Assembly: GCA_016875975.1 (NCBI GenBank)
Contig: VGOF01000089.1
Span: 1-6,426 of the forward strand
Source of the DNA: Chloroflexota bacterium
Lineage (GTDB): Bacteria > Chloroflexota > Dehalococcoidia > GIF9 > UBA5629
Direction: 5' to 3'
Length of the DNA stretch: 6,426 nt
The first letter of the stretch is position 1. Each line of letters starts with the position of its first letter. This document shows positions 1 through 5,996 of this stretch, in pieces. The position numbers and the translations under genes were made by a program. The notes beneath the pieces were generated by a model. That model worked only from the letters and a program-made list of their open reading frames with translations. It made no database searches and was not told where the DNA came from.

Positions 1-64
1 TCGGTTTTGGCCCTATTGTAGCAGCATGAGGTCATCTGTCAAAGACACCACCAAGTATTTTTCA

Positions 65-95
65 ATAACAAAAAGAGCCTCCGCAGTGCTATAAT
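65..95 (+). promoter_or_regulatory. Candidate extended -10 promoter of the WYL regulator gene
   Basis: A perfect TATAAT lies at 90-95 and is preceded directly by TGC (87-89), which makes an extended -10 element. The best -35 candidate is ATAACA at 65-70 (4 of 6 matches to TTGACA) with a long 19-bp spacer, so the promoter would depend mainly on the extended -10. Transcription would start near 102 and leave a leader of about 27 bases before the start codon at 129, including the Shine-Dalgarno GGGAGG at 118-123. The position and match are seen in the sequence; activity is inferred. Confidence 0.6.
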
Positions 96-109
96 GATGC
101 CGTAGCACT
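85..109. repeat. 7-bp inverted repeat across the promoter, possible operator
   Basis: AGTGCTA (85-91) and TAGCACT (103-109) are perfect inverted repeats separated by 11 bases. The left arm enters the -10 hexamer and the right arm covers the expected transcription start. Proteins with the HTH-WYL-WCX layout, such as BrxR and CapW, are dimers that repress their own promoters by binding inverted repeats, so autoregulation by the downstream gene product is a reasonable inference. The arms could also form a weak RNA hairpin, but there is no U tract. Confidence 0.45.
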
Positions 110-128
110 ATTCGCATGGGAGGCGGCT

Positions 129-1100
129 ATGACGGAAGATAAATACCAGCAGATGGAGCGCCTACTCAACATGCTCCACTACCTCAACCAGAACCCTGCC
201 GGTGTCAGCCCTCAGCAACTTGCCAGGAAATTCAACGTCAGCGTCAGGACGATATACCGGGACCGCAGATACCTGGAATCGCTGGCAGGGGCTATAGCCT
301 GTGTTGACAAAAAATGGATCATTGACGAACACGCGGTTCTGCCCCCAGTCAAATTAACGCTTCTGGAAGCGATGACTATCTTTATAGCCTCCAGGCTATT
401 GCTAGGCTACAGCAATGCCTACAACCCTAGCGTGGACTCAGCATTATTAAAGCTCAGCTCAATTGTTCCGCAACCACTGAGAGACCAGATACGAGAAACC
501 ATTACCTGGATGGAGAAAAAGGGCATGGATGAGCGCTTTCTGCGCACTCTGGAGTCGTTGGCTCGTGCCTGGGTTGACAGGCGCAGCGTGAAAATCTACT
601 ACCGGACGCTGGACGACGAGGAGCCGGCTGAACGCATTATTGACCCGTATTTCATTCAACCAGGGGCGCTGGAGCATGCCACCTACGTCATCGGCTATTG
701 CCATGTCGCTTCCGATATCCGCACCTTCAAGCTGGAGCGCATCCGGACAGTAGAATTGCTGAAAGAGCATTACAAAATACCGAAGGATTTCGACCCAAAC
801 AAATATCTGGATTCGCCCTGGATAACCGTTGACGGCAAACCCAAAACTGTCAAGCTCCGCTTTCACCCGGCGATAGCCAGGATACCCGAAGAGACCAAAT
901 GGCATAGCTCTCAGAGTGTGCAGCGCCAGCTAGGCGGTTCTGTGGTGCTCACCATGAAAGTCCCTGTATCCGTGCAATTGGAGTCTTTCGTGCTAGGATG
1001 GGGCGACAAGGTCGAGGTTTTGGAGCCACGGGAGCTCCGCCAGCGCATATCCCGCACTGCCCAGTCCACCGCCGACCTCTACGGGAAAAAGAAAAAGTAG
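129..1100 (+). CDS. HTH-WYL-WCX family transcriptional regulator
   Basis: Predicted cytoplasmic DNA-binding regulator of 323 residues, the usual size for this family. The N-terminal 60 residues form a DeoR/HTH_11-type winged helix; the core, about residues 27-50, includes the helix LARKFNVSVRTIYRDRRYLE. A helical linker covers about 70-145. The WYL domain spans about 150-215, with the typical phrases IDPYFIQPG (171-179) and FKLERI (200-205). The signature tripeptide itself reads TYV (185-187), keeping only the Tyr. The WCX dimerisation domain covers about 238-315 (VKLRFHP near 241-247, ESFVLGWGDKVEVLEP near 285-300). The C-terminus ends in a lysine run. The ATG at 129 has a good Shine-Dalgarno GGGAGG five bases upstream. 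WYL domains sense nucleic-acid or nucleotide ligands in characterised members; the ligand and targets here are unknown. It stands first in a same-strand defence-type gene run and may control itself through the inverted repeat at 85-109. Confidence 0.92.
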   Translation: MTEDKYQQMERLLNMLHYLNQNPAGVSPQQLARKFNVSVRTIYRDRRYLESLAGAIACVDKKWIIDEHAVLPPVKLTLLEAMTIFIASRLLLGYSNAYNPSVDSALLKLSSIVPQPLRDQIRETITWMEKKGMDERFLRTLESLARAWVDRRSVKIYYRTLDDEEPAERIIDPYFIQPGALEHATYVIGYCHVASDIRTFKLERIRTVELLKEHYKIPKDFDPNKYLDSPWITVDGKPKTVKLRFHPAIARIPEETKWHSSQSVQRQLGGSVVLTMKVPVSVQLESFVLGWGDKVEVLEPRELRQRISRTAQSTADLYGKKKK

Positions 1101-1117
1101 GCAGGCAACCCGCCTGC
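1092..1117 (-). terminator. GC-rich hairpin, terminator-like on the minus strand
   Basis: GCAGGC (1101-1106) and GCCTGC (1112-1117) form a perfect 6-bp stem with a 5-base loop just after the regulator stop codon. Read on the plus strand it is followed only by TATTCT, a poor U tract. Read on the minus strand it is followed by CTACTTTTTCTTTTT, a good U-rich tail derived from the lysine codons of the regulator. It may therefore end antisense transcripts, act weakly in both directions, or be partly coincidental. Confidence 0.4.
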
Positions 1118-1210
1118 TATTCTAAGGCAAGGGACACCATAATCAATCCGTATGTCCTGCAGGTGACGCCCCAAAATGGCTGGCGCCCGTCCTGGCAGCT
1201 TTGCCGTGCC

Positions 1211-1240
1211 TTGACCATGTGTACACAAACAGTCTATAAT
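1211..1240 (+). promoter_or_regulatory. Promoter of the antitoxin-toxin operon
   Basis: TTGACC (1211-1216, 5 of 6 matches to the -35 consensus) and a perfect TATAAT (1235-1240) are separated by 18 bp. Transcription would start near 1247, only about 16 bases before the antitoxin ATG at 1263, with the Shine-Dalgarno AAGGAG at 1249-1254. This is the best-matching sigma70-type promoter in the window. Confidence 0.75.
1218..1227. promoter_or_regulatory. TGTACA-core palindrome, probable antitoxin operator
   Basis: TGTGTACACA is a perfect 10-bp palindrome lying wholly inside the spacer between the -35 and -10 boxes of the operon promoter. Its centre is TGTACA, the core motif bound by the Phd/YefM-family antitoxin YefM in the E. 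coli yefM-yoeB operator. Binding here would block RNA polymerase, as expected for conditional autoregulation by the antitoxin-toxin complex. The motif and position are seen; binding is inferred from the family. Confidence 0.6.
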
Positions 1241-1262
1241 GTGGCAACAAGGAGATGTTGCC

Positions 1263-1529
1263 ATGGCCAGAGTGGGCGTGAGGGAATTGAAGAGCAATCT
1301 GAGGTATTATCTATCGCTTGCCGGCAAGGGGCAGCAAGTGGTGGTGACCAATCGCGGGCGTGATGTGGCGCTGATAATTCCCGTGGAGGAGGCCGAGACT
1401 CGCAGCCGGCTAGCAAGTATGGTCAGAGAGGGCGCCGCTAACTGGGAGGGAGGCAAGCCACCAGCAGCCCGGCCGCTAACAGCACGGGGTAAACCAGCCT
1501 CAAGCATCGTCATAGAAGAGAGGCGATGA
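1263..1529 (+). CDS. Type II antitoxin, Phd/YefM family
   Basis: An 88-residue antitoxin that should neutralise the PIN RNase encoded directly downstream and repress the shared promoter. The N-terminal 40-50 residues have the Phd/YefM fold pattern: a short strand with VRELKSNL (6-13), a helix, then QQVVVTNRGRDVALIIPVEE (about 24-43). The rest is polar, rich in Ala, Arg, Gly and Pro, and probably disordered until it wraps the toxin. The ATG at 1263 is chosen over a longer in-frame ATG at 1239 because AAGGAG (1249-1254) sits at the correct distance, the family begins at this point, and an ATG at 1239 would lie inside the -10 box. The stop overlaps the toxin start by four bases (ATGA, 1526-1529), so the two are translationally coupled. 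Phd-type antitoxins paired with PIN toxins are common hybrids of the VapBC group. Confidence 0.9.
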   Translation: MARVGVRELKSNLRYYLSLAGKGQQVVVTNRGRDVALIIPVEEAETRSRLASMVREGAANWEGGKPPAARPLTARGKPASSIVIEERR

Positions 1530-1951
1530 TACTCTACCTGGACACCAGCTCCCTGGTGAAGCTGTATGTCAGAGAAGAGGGGTCTGACCAGGTTAAGGCT
1601 TTGGTAGACAGGGCAGAGGCTGTGGCCACATCGCAGGTAGCCTATCCCGAAGCCTACGCTGCCTTTGCTCGGAAGCAGCGACAAGGTGATTTCACAGGCA
1701 GACAATACCGTAGTGTAATCAAAAACCTGCAGCAGGACTGGGGCTTCTACTTCGCTCTGGATGTCTCCTGGCCAGTTGCGCGGCTGGCTGGCGAGCTGGC
1801 TGAAAGACACGAACTACGGGGATTCGATGCCATTCATCTAGCCTCTGCCCTCATTCTTAAGTCAAAGCTAGAGTCGGCAGTGACCTTCTCCTCTGCCGAC
1901 CAGAGGCTAGAAGTGGCAGCCACGGCAGAGAAGCTGGAAGTGACTTTGTGA
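1526..1951 (+). CDS. PIN-domain RNase toxin, VapC-like
   Basis: A single-domain PIN protein of 141 residues, a normal size for VapC toxins, predicted to be a Mg2+/Mn2+-dependent endoribonuclease that cuts tRNA or rRNA when freed from its antitoxin. The four acidic active-site residues are all visible: D6 in YLDTSSLVKLY, E42 in AYPEAYAAF, D101 in RGFDAIHLA, and D125 in VTFSSADQRL. It therefore appears intact and catalytically competent. The start codon overlaps the antitoxin stop (ATGA), which favours balanced synthesis of the two proteins. The RNA target cannot be read from the sequence. The symbol vapC would be reasonable by family, but the antitoxin is of Phd type and not VapB type, so no symbol is given. 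Confidence 0.92.
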   Translation: MILYLDTSSLVKLYVREEGSDQVKALVDRAEAVATSQVAYPEAYAAFARKQRQGDFTGRQYRSVIKNLQQDWGFYFALDVSWPVARLAGELAERHELRGFDAIHLASALILKSKLESAVTFSSADQRLEVAATAEKLEVTL

Positions 1952-1965
1952 CATGCTGTTGTCAC
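1948..1965. repeat. 6-bp inverted repeat overlapping a -35 box
   Basis: GTGACA (1948-1953) and TGTCAC (1960-1965) form a perfect 6-bp inverted repeat with a 6-base loop at the end of the toxin gene. No U tract follows, so it is a weak terminator candidate. Its right arm coincides with the candidate -35 TTGTCA (1959-1964), so it could instead be a regulator site for the downstream nuclease genes. Both roles are speculative. Confidence 0.25.
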
Positions 1966-1988
1966 TGGTGGATGGTATGCTGGATAAT
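1959..1988 (+). promoter_or_regulatory. Candidate promoter of the nuclease pair
   Basis: TTGTCA (1959-1964) and GATAAT (1983-1988) each match 5 of 6 consensus bases and are 18 bp apart. A start near 1995 would leave a very short leader before the ATG at 2012, with only a weak GGGA (2001-2004) as ribosome binding site. Read-through from the toxin operon is the alternative. Confidence 0.45.
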
Positions 1989-2011
1989 GAGTCGGAATAC
2001 GGGACTTAACC

Positions 2012-2515
2012 ATGGAGCAGCTTTGGGAAGCCTACCTGGACATAGAGACCACTGGCCTATCGCCATCATTTGATGCCATAACCGTAATCGGCATCTACCG
2101 CTGCAATGGCGCAAGCGATGATTTTGTCCAGTTGGTAGGTGAAGAGGTCACCAGGGAAAACCTGCTCAAGGCGTTGGACGGCGTAAAGACCATCTATACC
2201 TACAATGGTGCCAGGTTCGACCTCCGCTTCATTCGTAGTGTTCTGAATATAGACCTGACCGATGAATTTGAGCATATAGACTTAATGTACCATTGCTGGA
2301 AGCAGAACCTATACGGCGGCTTCAAGGCGGTGGAGCGGCAACTGGGCATTAACCGCGAGCTTCAGGGAGTCAGCGGCTACCAGGCGGTGCTCCTCTGGTA
2401 CCAATACCAGCGCTATGATGACCAGGACGCCCTCGATTCGCTGCTCCAGTACAACAAGGAAGACGTGGTTAATTTGAGGACGTTGAGGGAAAAATTGCAC
2501 AGTGGCGACGACTGA
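2012..2515 (+). CDS. YprB-type RNase H-fold 3'-5' exonuclease (DEDDy)
   Basis: A 167-residue protein that is essentially one ribonuclease H-like exonuclease domain of the YprB/RNase_H_2 kind. The DEDD catalytic set is visible: D10 and E12 in YLDIETTGL (Exo I), N65 and D70 in YTYNGARFDLRF (Exo II), and Y147 with D151 in QYNKEDVVNL (Exo III). The Tyr four residues before the last Asp makes it DEDDy-type. It should trim single-stranded DNA or RNA from the 3' end using two metal ions; the real substrate is unknown. The ATG at 2012 is the only Met start after an in-frame stop at 1988-1990, and it falls just before the first conserved strand. It ends 21 bp before the PD-(D/E)XK nuclease gene, so the two very probably form one transcript. 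RNase_H_2 and Cas4-like domains are fused in TM0106-family proteins, which supports a joint role. Confidence 0.85.
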   Translation: MEQLWEAYLDIETTGLSPSFDAITVIGIYRCNGASDDFVQLVGEEVTRENLLKALDGVKTIYTYNGARFDLRFIRSVLNIDLTDEFEHIDLMYHCWKQNLYGGFKAVERQLGINRELQGVSGYQAVLLWYQYQRYDDQDALDSLLQYNKEDVVNLRTLREKLHSGDD

Positions 2516-2536
2516 GTCGGCCAGATAGGAGGTAGC

Positions 2537-3745
2537 GTGGCGGTTTATTCTCATTCTCAGTTAAGCATGTACGAGGAGTGTCCCCGGAAGTACAAGCTGT
2601 ACTACCGGGACAAAATCAGGCCGGATACCGAGGCTATTGAGCTATTCCTGGGAAGCAGGGTACATGAGGCGCTGAAGAAGTGCTATGACGATCTGAAGTT
2701 CATGAAGGTGTGCAGCCTGGAGGAGTTGCTGGCCTACTATCGAAACATCTGGCATAGAAACTGGCACCCCGCGGTGGTCGTTAGCAGGACAGACCTGACA
2801 GCGGAGCACTACAAGGCAAGGGGCGAGGAGCTAATAAAGAAATTCTACAGGCGCAATTCGCCCTTTAATACTGACCTCACCATCGGGACCGAAATGAAGC
2901 TTGATTTTTCTCTGGACGATAGCGGTAAATACAAGATGCTGGGTTACGTAGACCGCCTATCCCGGCTGCCTGATGGCACCTTCGCAATCAATGACTACAA
3001 GACTTCGGTCAATTTGCCCACCCAGCAGGCAGCGGATGGGGACAGGCAACTGGGTCTGTATCACATAGGAGTGCAAAGGAAATGGCCAAATGCCCAGAAC
3101 ATCAGGCTAGTATGGCACTACCTTGACTTTGAGACCGAACTTGTCTCGGAGCGTACACCACAGGCTATCTCAGCGCTAATACAGAGCACCAAAAGGCTTA
3201 TAGATATCATAGAAGCGGATACTGTGTTCAGCCCCAGAGAATCAGCATCCTGCGAGTGGTGCGAATACCTTGATATTTGCCCCAGGACAAAGCATGGTTT
3301 TATGGTCAGGGAGCTTCCGCTGGAAGAATATCTCAGCGAGCCAGGAGTTGTCCTGGTCAACAAGTATGCCGAGCTAAAAGCCGAGGCCAGGAGGATAGAC
3401 GAGGAGATAGACAGGATAAAAGAGAAACTGGTGGACTACGCAAAAAACAACGACGCAGAGGTAATAAAAGGCAACGGCTACAAAGTGTCGGTTACCTTCT
3501 CTGAGAAGCTGAAATTCCCGGGCAAAAGAGACGAGGGACGGGATGAGCTGGAAGGCATCATCAGGGGGGCTGGCAAATGGGATGAAGTTTCAACACTGGA
3601 TACCCATGCGCTCCAGGACGTTTTGGAGGAGGGCACCTGGAAACAAGACCTGCTGGATGAAATCAGAGAATACGGGGAGCTGGAACAAAGCTCCAGCGTC
3701 CGCCTATCTAAGTTAAGGGAAGAGGACATTGGGGAGTTAGAGTGA
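2537..3745 (+). CDS. Cas4/RecB-like PD-(D/E)XK nuclease with Fe-S cysteines
   Basis: A 402-residue nuclease. Residues 1-250 form a RecB/AddB/Cas4-type PD-(D/E)XK domain: YSHSQLSMYEECPRKYK at the N-terminus, H43 in GSRVHEAL, D139 in LGYVDRL, D153 and K155 in INDYKTS, and the Q171...Y175 motif (QLGLY). C15 plus C239, C242 and C248 (CEWC, five residues, C) match the four-cysteine [4Fe-4S] staple of Cas4 and AddB, so the enzyme is probably an Fe-S exonuclease acting on DNA ends. Residues 255-402 form an acidic, lysine-rich extension that I cannot assign; about 276-300 looks like a coiled coil. The start is GTG at 2537, because conserved N-terminal residues precede the next Met (M11). A strong AGGAGGT (2527-2533) lies only three bases upstream, closer than usual. 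No cas1, cas2 or repeat array is near, so a CRISPR role is not supported. Confidence 0.87.
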   Translation: MAVYSHSQLSMYEECPRKYKLYYRDKIRPDTEAIELFLGSRVHEALKKCYDDLKFMKVCSLEELLAYYRNIWHRNWHPAVVVSRTDLTAEHYKARGEELIKKFYRRNSPFNTDLTIGTEMKLDFSLDDSGKYKMLGYVDRLSRLPDGTFAINDYKTSVNLPTQQAADGDRQLGLYHIGVQRKWPNAQNIRLVWHYLDFETELVSERTPQAISALIQSTKRLIDIIEADTVFSPRESASCEWCEYLDICPRTKHGFMVRELPLEEYLSEPGVVLVNKYAELKAEARRIDEEIDRIKEKLVDYAKNNDAEVIKGNGYKVSVTFSEKLKFPGKRDEGRDELEGIIRGAGKWDEVSTLDTHALQDVLEEGTWKQDLLDEIREYGELEQSSSVRLSKLREEDIGELE

Positions 3746-3863
3746 GCGGGTATCCATGTGACCTATCGCGCCTTTCCGCCAGCCACGATCCGCCATATAC
3801 GCCAACTCATTTGGTATCCACACTTACTTTAATACTCTTTGTGTCTGAGGTAAACTATACAAA
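3746..3863 (+). promoter_or_regulatory. Leader region of the restriction-modification operon
   Basis: This 118-bp gap separates the nuclease pair from the methyltransferase. It contains a direct repeat GGTATCCA (3749-3756 and 3813-3820). A -10-like TTTAAT lies at 3828-3833 with no convincing -35. GAGGT (3847-3851) is a distant ribosome binding site, 12 bases before the ATG at 3864. No controller-protein gene is present in the gap. The promoter call is weak; the repeat is real but short. Confidence 0.3.
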
Positions 3864-5126
3864 ATGACAGAATCAACTACAAGCCTATTCGAGAGCGATA
3901 TTTCCCTAACGAACGAAGAAAGAAGAGTATCCGTATACTCCGCTATAGCACCTCCAACAACTCCTAGCACTGTCGCGCGAAACACACCTCTAGAAAACCT
4001 CAACTTGAACTGGCGAGAGAAAGACTTGCCAGAAAGAGAACGCACCAAGCATGTACATCGATTACATCCATACCTAGGCAAGTTCATACCACAGTTGGTA
4101 GAGATATTTCTGCGAAAATATTTCGAGCCTAAGCAAACAATCTTAGACCCGTTCTGCGGTTCTGGCACAACACTTGTCCAAGCTAACGAATTGGAAATCA
4201 ACTCAATTGGCTATGACATATCAGCATTTAACGTACTACTTAGCCGAGCGAAAGTTCAAAGGTACGAAATTGACAGAGCTCGCATAGAAATATTAGACGC
4301 ACTCAATAAACTAAGACGATTTACACAAGAAACGACCCAATTACGACTCTGGGAAGATCGGGCGACCGAGCTTAATATACCCGAAACAGATAACGAGTAC
4401 CTTCGATTATGGTATGCTCCCAAAGCTCTCAACGAACTGCTGACATATCGTTATTTGATTCAAAATGAAGGCTATCTTTACCAGGATCTATTAAAGGTAA
4501 TATTATCCCGTTCAGCTCGGTCATCACGTCTAACCACACACTATGACCTGGATTTTCCAAAACGGCCACAGACCCAGCCGTATCAGTGCCGCAAGCATTC
4601 CCGCACATGCTATCCCACAACGGAAGCGTTCAAGTTTCTTAATCGTTATAGCTTTGATACGTTGAGTAGAATAGAAGAATTCGCTGTATTACGCACAAAT
4701 GCAGAAGTAGAAATCCATCATGCTGACAGCCGTTGCGCTAATTTCCCGCCAATCCACGGAGTCATCACAAGCCCTCCCTATGTAGGCCTAATTGATTACC
4801 ATGACCAGCACGCCTATGCCTACCATTTGCTTGGATTAGAAGATCGGCGCAATGCCGAGATAGGGCCAGCCGTAAACGGTTCAAGTCACAGGGCCAAGAG
4901 ACAATATCAGATAGACGTAGCAAATGTTTTTCGTAGGGCCGTGGATGCAATGGTGCCAGGAGGATTGCTTGTAGTCGTCATTCATGACTCAGCAAATCTG
5001 TATCCTGAGATTGCCTCCTTATGTGGGGTGGAAGTAGTCGCGGCATTAGACCGCCACGTAAACCGACGGACCGGCAGACGCTCCAATGAGTTCTACGAAT
5101 CCATCTTTATTTGGCGAAAGCCTTAA
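3864..5126 (+). CDS. Type II DNA amino-methyltransferase, probably m4C
   Basis: A 420-residue S-adenosylmethionine-dependent DNA methyltransferase that should protect host sites from the endonuclease encoded next. A motif X-like region HRLHPYLGKFIPQL (65-78) precedes the SAM-binding motif I DPFCGSGTT (95-103) and the acidic YDIS (117-120). The catalytic motif IV TSPPY (302-306) lies about 200 residues later, and PGGLLVVVIHD (365-375) follows as motif V/VI-like. SPPY, as opposed to DPPY or NPPY, favours N4-cytosine methylation. The order X-I-long middle-IV puts the probable target recognition region between I and IV (about 125-295), as in alpha-type enzymes. This region carries C242 and C249. 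The ATG at 3864 is the only Met near the N-terminus; an in-frame stop lies at 3846-3848. The gene is distinctly richer in A/T than the genes before it. It precedes the endonuclease gene by 36 bp, so methylase is made first. Confidence 0.88.
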   Translation: MTESTTSLFESDISLTNEERRVSVYSAIAPPTTPSTVARNTPLENLNLNWREKDLPERERTKHVHRLHPYLGKFIPQLVEIFLRKYFEPKQTILDPFCGSGTTLVQANELEINSIGYDISAFNVLLSRAKVQRYEIDRARIEILDALNKLRRFTQETTQLRLWEDRATELNIPETDNEYLRLWYAPKALNELLTYRYLIQNEGYLYQDLLKVILSRSARSSRLTTHYDLDFPKRPQTQPYQCRKHSRTCYPTTEAFKFLNRYSFDTLSRIEEFAVLRTNAEVEIHHADSRCANFPPIHGVITSPPYVGLIDYHDQHAYAYHLLGLEDRRNAEIGPAVNGSSHRAKRQYQIDVANVFRRAVDAMVPGGLLVVVIHDSANLYPEIASLCGVEVVAALDRHVNRRTGRRSNEFYESIFIWRKP

Positions 5127-5162
5127 TCGCCTTCACCAGGAAGTGCGCAAGGAAGTAGGATA

Positions 5163-5996
5163 ATGAACAAGAAACGGGCCATGAAAACGGCTATTCAAGG
5201 TGTTATCAAAGCGCTGATGGATAGAGTTATGGAACGCGTCCTAGTAACAGACCCTTTTATCAAAGAGGAACATAGAGCAATGAAACCTCTCTATGCTGCC
5301 CTGGTACCAGACGAGATATTCAAAGGCTCGCACTTTGAACGAAGATTCGTTACGCCTTTTGGTAATGCATGGCAGAGCCTAGCAATTGTGGCAGCCAACG
5401 CAGGACTTGGTCAAGGAAAAGCTAGCCACAGGATCGATGGGCTAGTAAAGTCTGAACGGTTGCGACGCATAACAGAGGTACTAAATACTCTGGAACATGC
5501 TCAGAAAGGCACAAGAAAGGTGCAACCAGATTGGAACGCCGAATTACGGTATATCCTTGAAGGAGATGGCGAAGATATCCCGGTTTCCGTGATTTGTGAC
5601 GTTTATGCTCAAGATATAACAAAGCATAAGTGCTATGCATTTGAGTTGAAAGCACCTTTGCCCAACAGCGATCAGACCAAGGTAAGCAAAGAGAAACTCC
5701 TGAAACTATATGCCATGGAGCCACTTCAAGTTGATGAAGCCTATTACGCATTGCCTTATAACCCATATGGTCGTAGAGAAAACTACAGTTGGAGTTTCCC
5801 CGCCAGATGGTTCAACATGAAAGAAGACAAGGTAGTTTTAATCGGTGAAGAATTTTGGGAGAAGATAGGGGGACTCGGGACATACAAGGCTTTCATCGAG
5901 GCGGTGAATGAAATTGGACAGGTATATAAAGACAGAATATACAGAGAGTATTTGGGCATTGAGCCCCCTCCGGATGTATACCAAGCCAAATTGTGA
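5163..5996 (+). CDS. TdeIII-family type II restriction endonuclease
   Basis: A 277-residue protein that I recognise as a TdeIII-type restriction endonuclease. Family traits seen are SHFERRFVTPFGNAWQSLA (56-74), the catalytic stretch ICDVYAQD...CYAFELKAPLPN, the phrase YNPYG (199-203) before YSWSF (208-212), and LIGEEFWEKIGGLGTY (226-241). The PD-(D/E)XK active site would be D146, E161 and K163 (ELK). Family members TdeIII and MjaII recognise GGNCC, so that is the predicted site, although single residues can change specificity. The protein looks complete. The ATG at 5163 follows AAGGAAG (5149-5155) with seven bases between; the next Met (M7) is a less likely start. It is encoded after the methyltransferase in the same operon. 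No separate controller gene is visible, so control may rest on gene order and translation. Confidence is high for a restriction enzyme and moderate for the exact site. Confidence 0.85.
   Translation: MNKKRAMKTAIQGVIKALMDRVMERVLVTDPFIKEEHRAMKPLYAALVPDEIFKGSHFERRFVTPFGNAWQSLAIVAANAGLGQGKASHRIDGLVKSERLRRITEVLNTLEHAQKGTRKVQPDWNAELRYILEGDGEDIPVSVICDVYAQDITKHKCYAFELKAPLPNSDQTKVSKEKLLKLYAMEPLQVDEAYYALPYNPYGRRENYSWSFPARWFNMKEDKVVLIGEEFWEKIGGLGTYKAFIEAVNEIGQVYKDRIYREYLGIEPPPDVYQAKL

Noticed and set aside
1..64. A gene in the first 64 bases
   Set aside because: No supported reading frame or conserved phrase could be recognised before the promoter of the regulator; the stretch appears to be plain intergenic sequence.
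459..905. Minus-strand open frame of 148 codons
   Set aside because: It lies inside the regulator gene, resembles no family, and has no ribosome binding site or neighbours on that strand.
1239..1262. Longer antitoxin start at ATG 1239
   Set aside because: It would begin inside the -10 box and before the Shine-Dalgarno AAGGAG; the ATG at 1263 fits the family N-terminus and the spacing.
1307..1810. Minus-strand open frame of 167 codons
   Set aside because: It is antisense to the intact antitoxin and toxin genes, whose motifs are clear; its product has no recognisable domain.
2537..3745. Cas4 of a CRISPR-Cas system
   Set aside because: No repeat array and no cas1 or cas2 are visible, and the long C-terminal extension does not fit a standard Cas4.
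3856..3861. TATACA just before the methyltransferase ATG as a -10 box
   Set aside because: It would start transcription within the coding sequence, downstream of the only good start codon.
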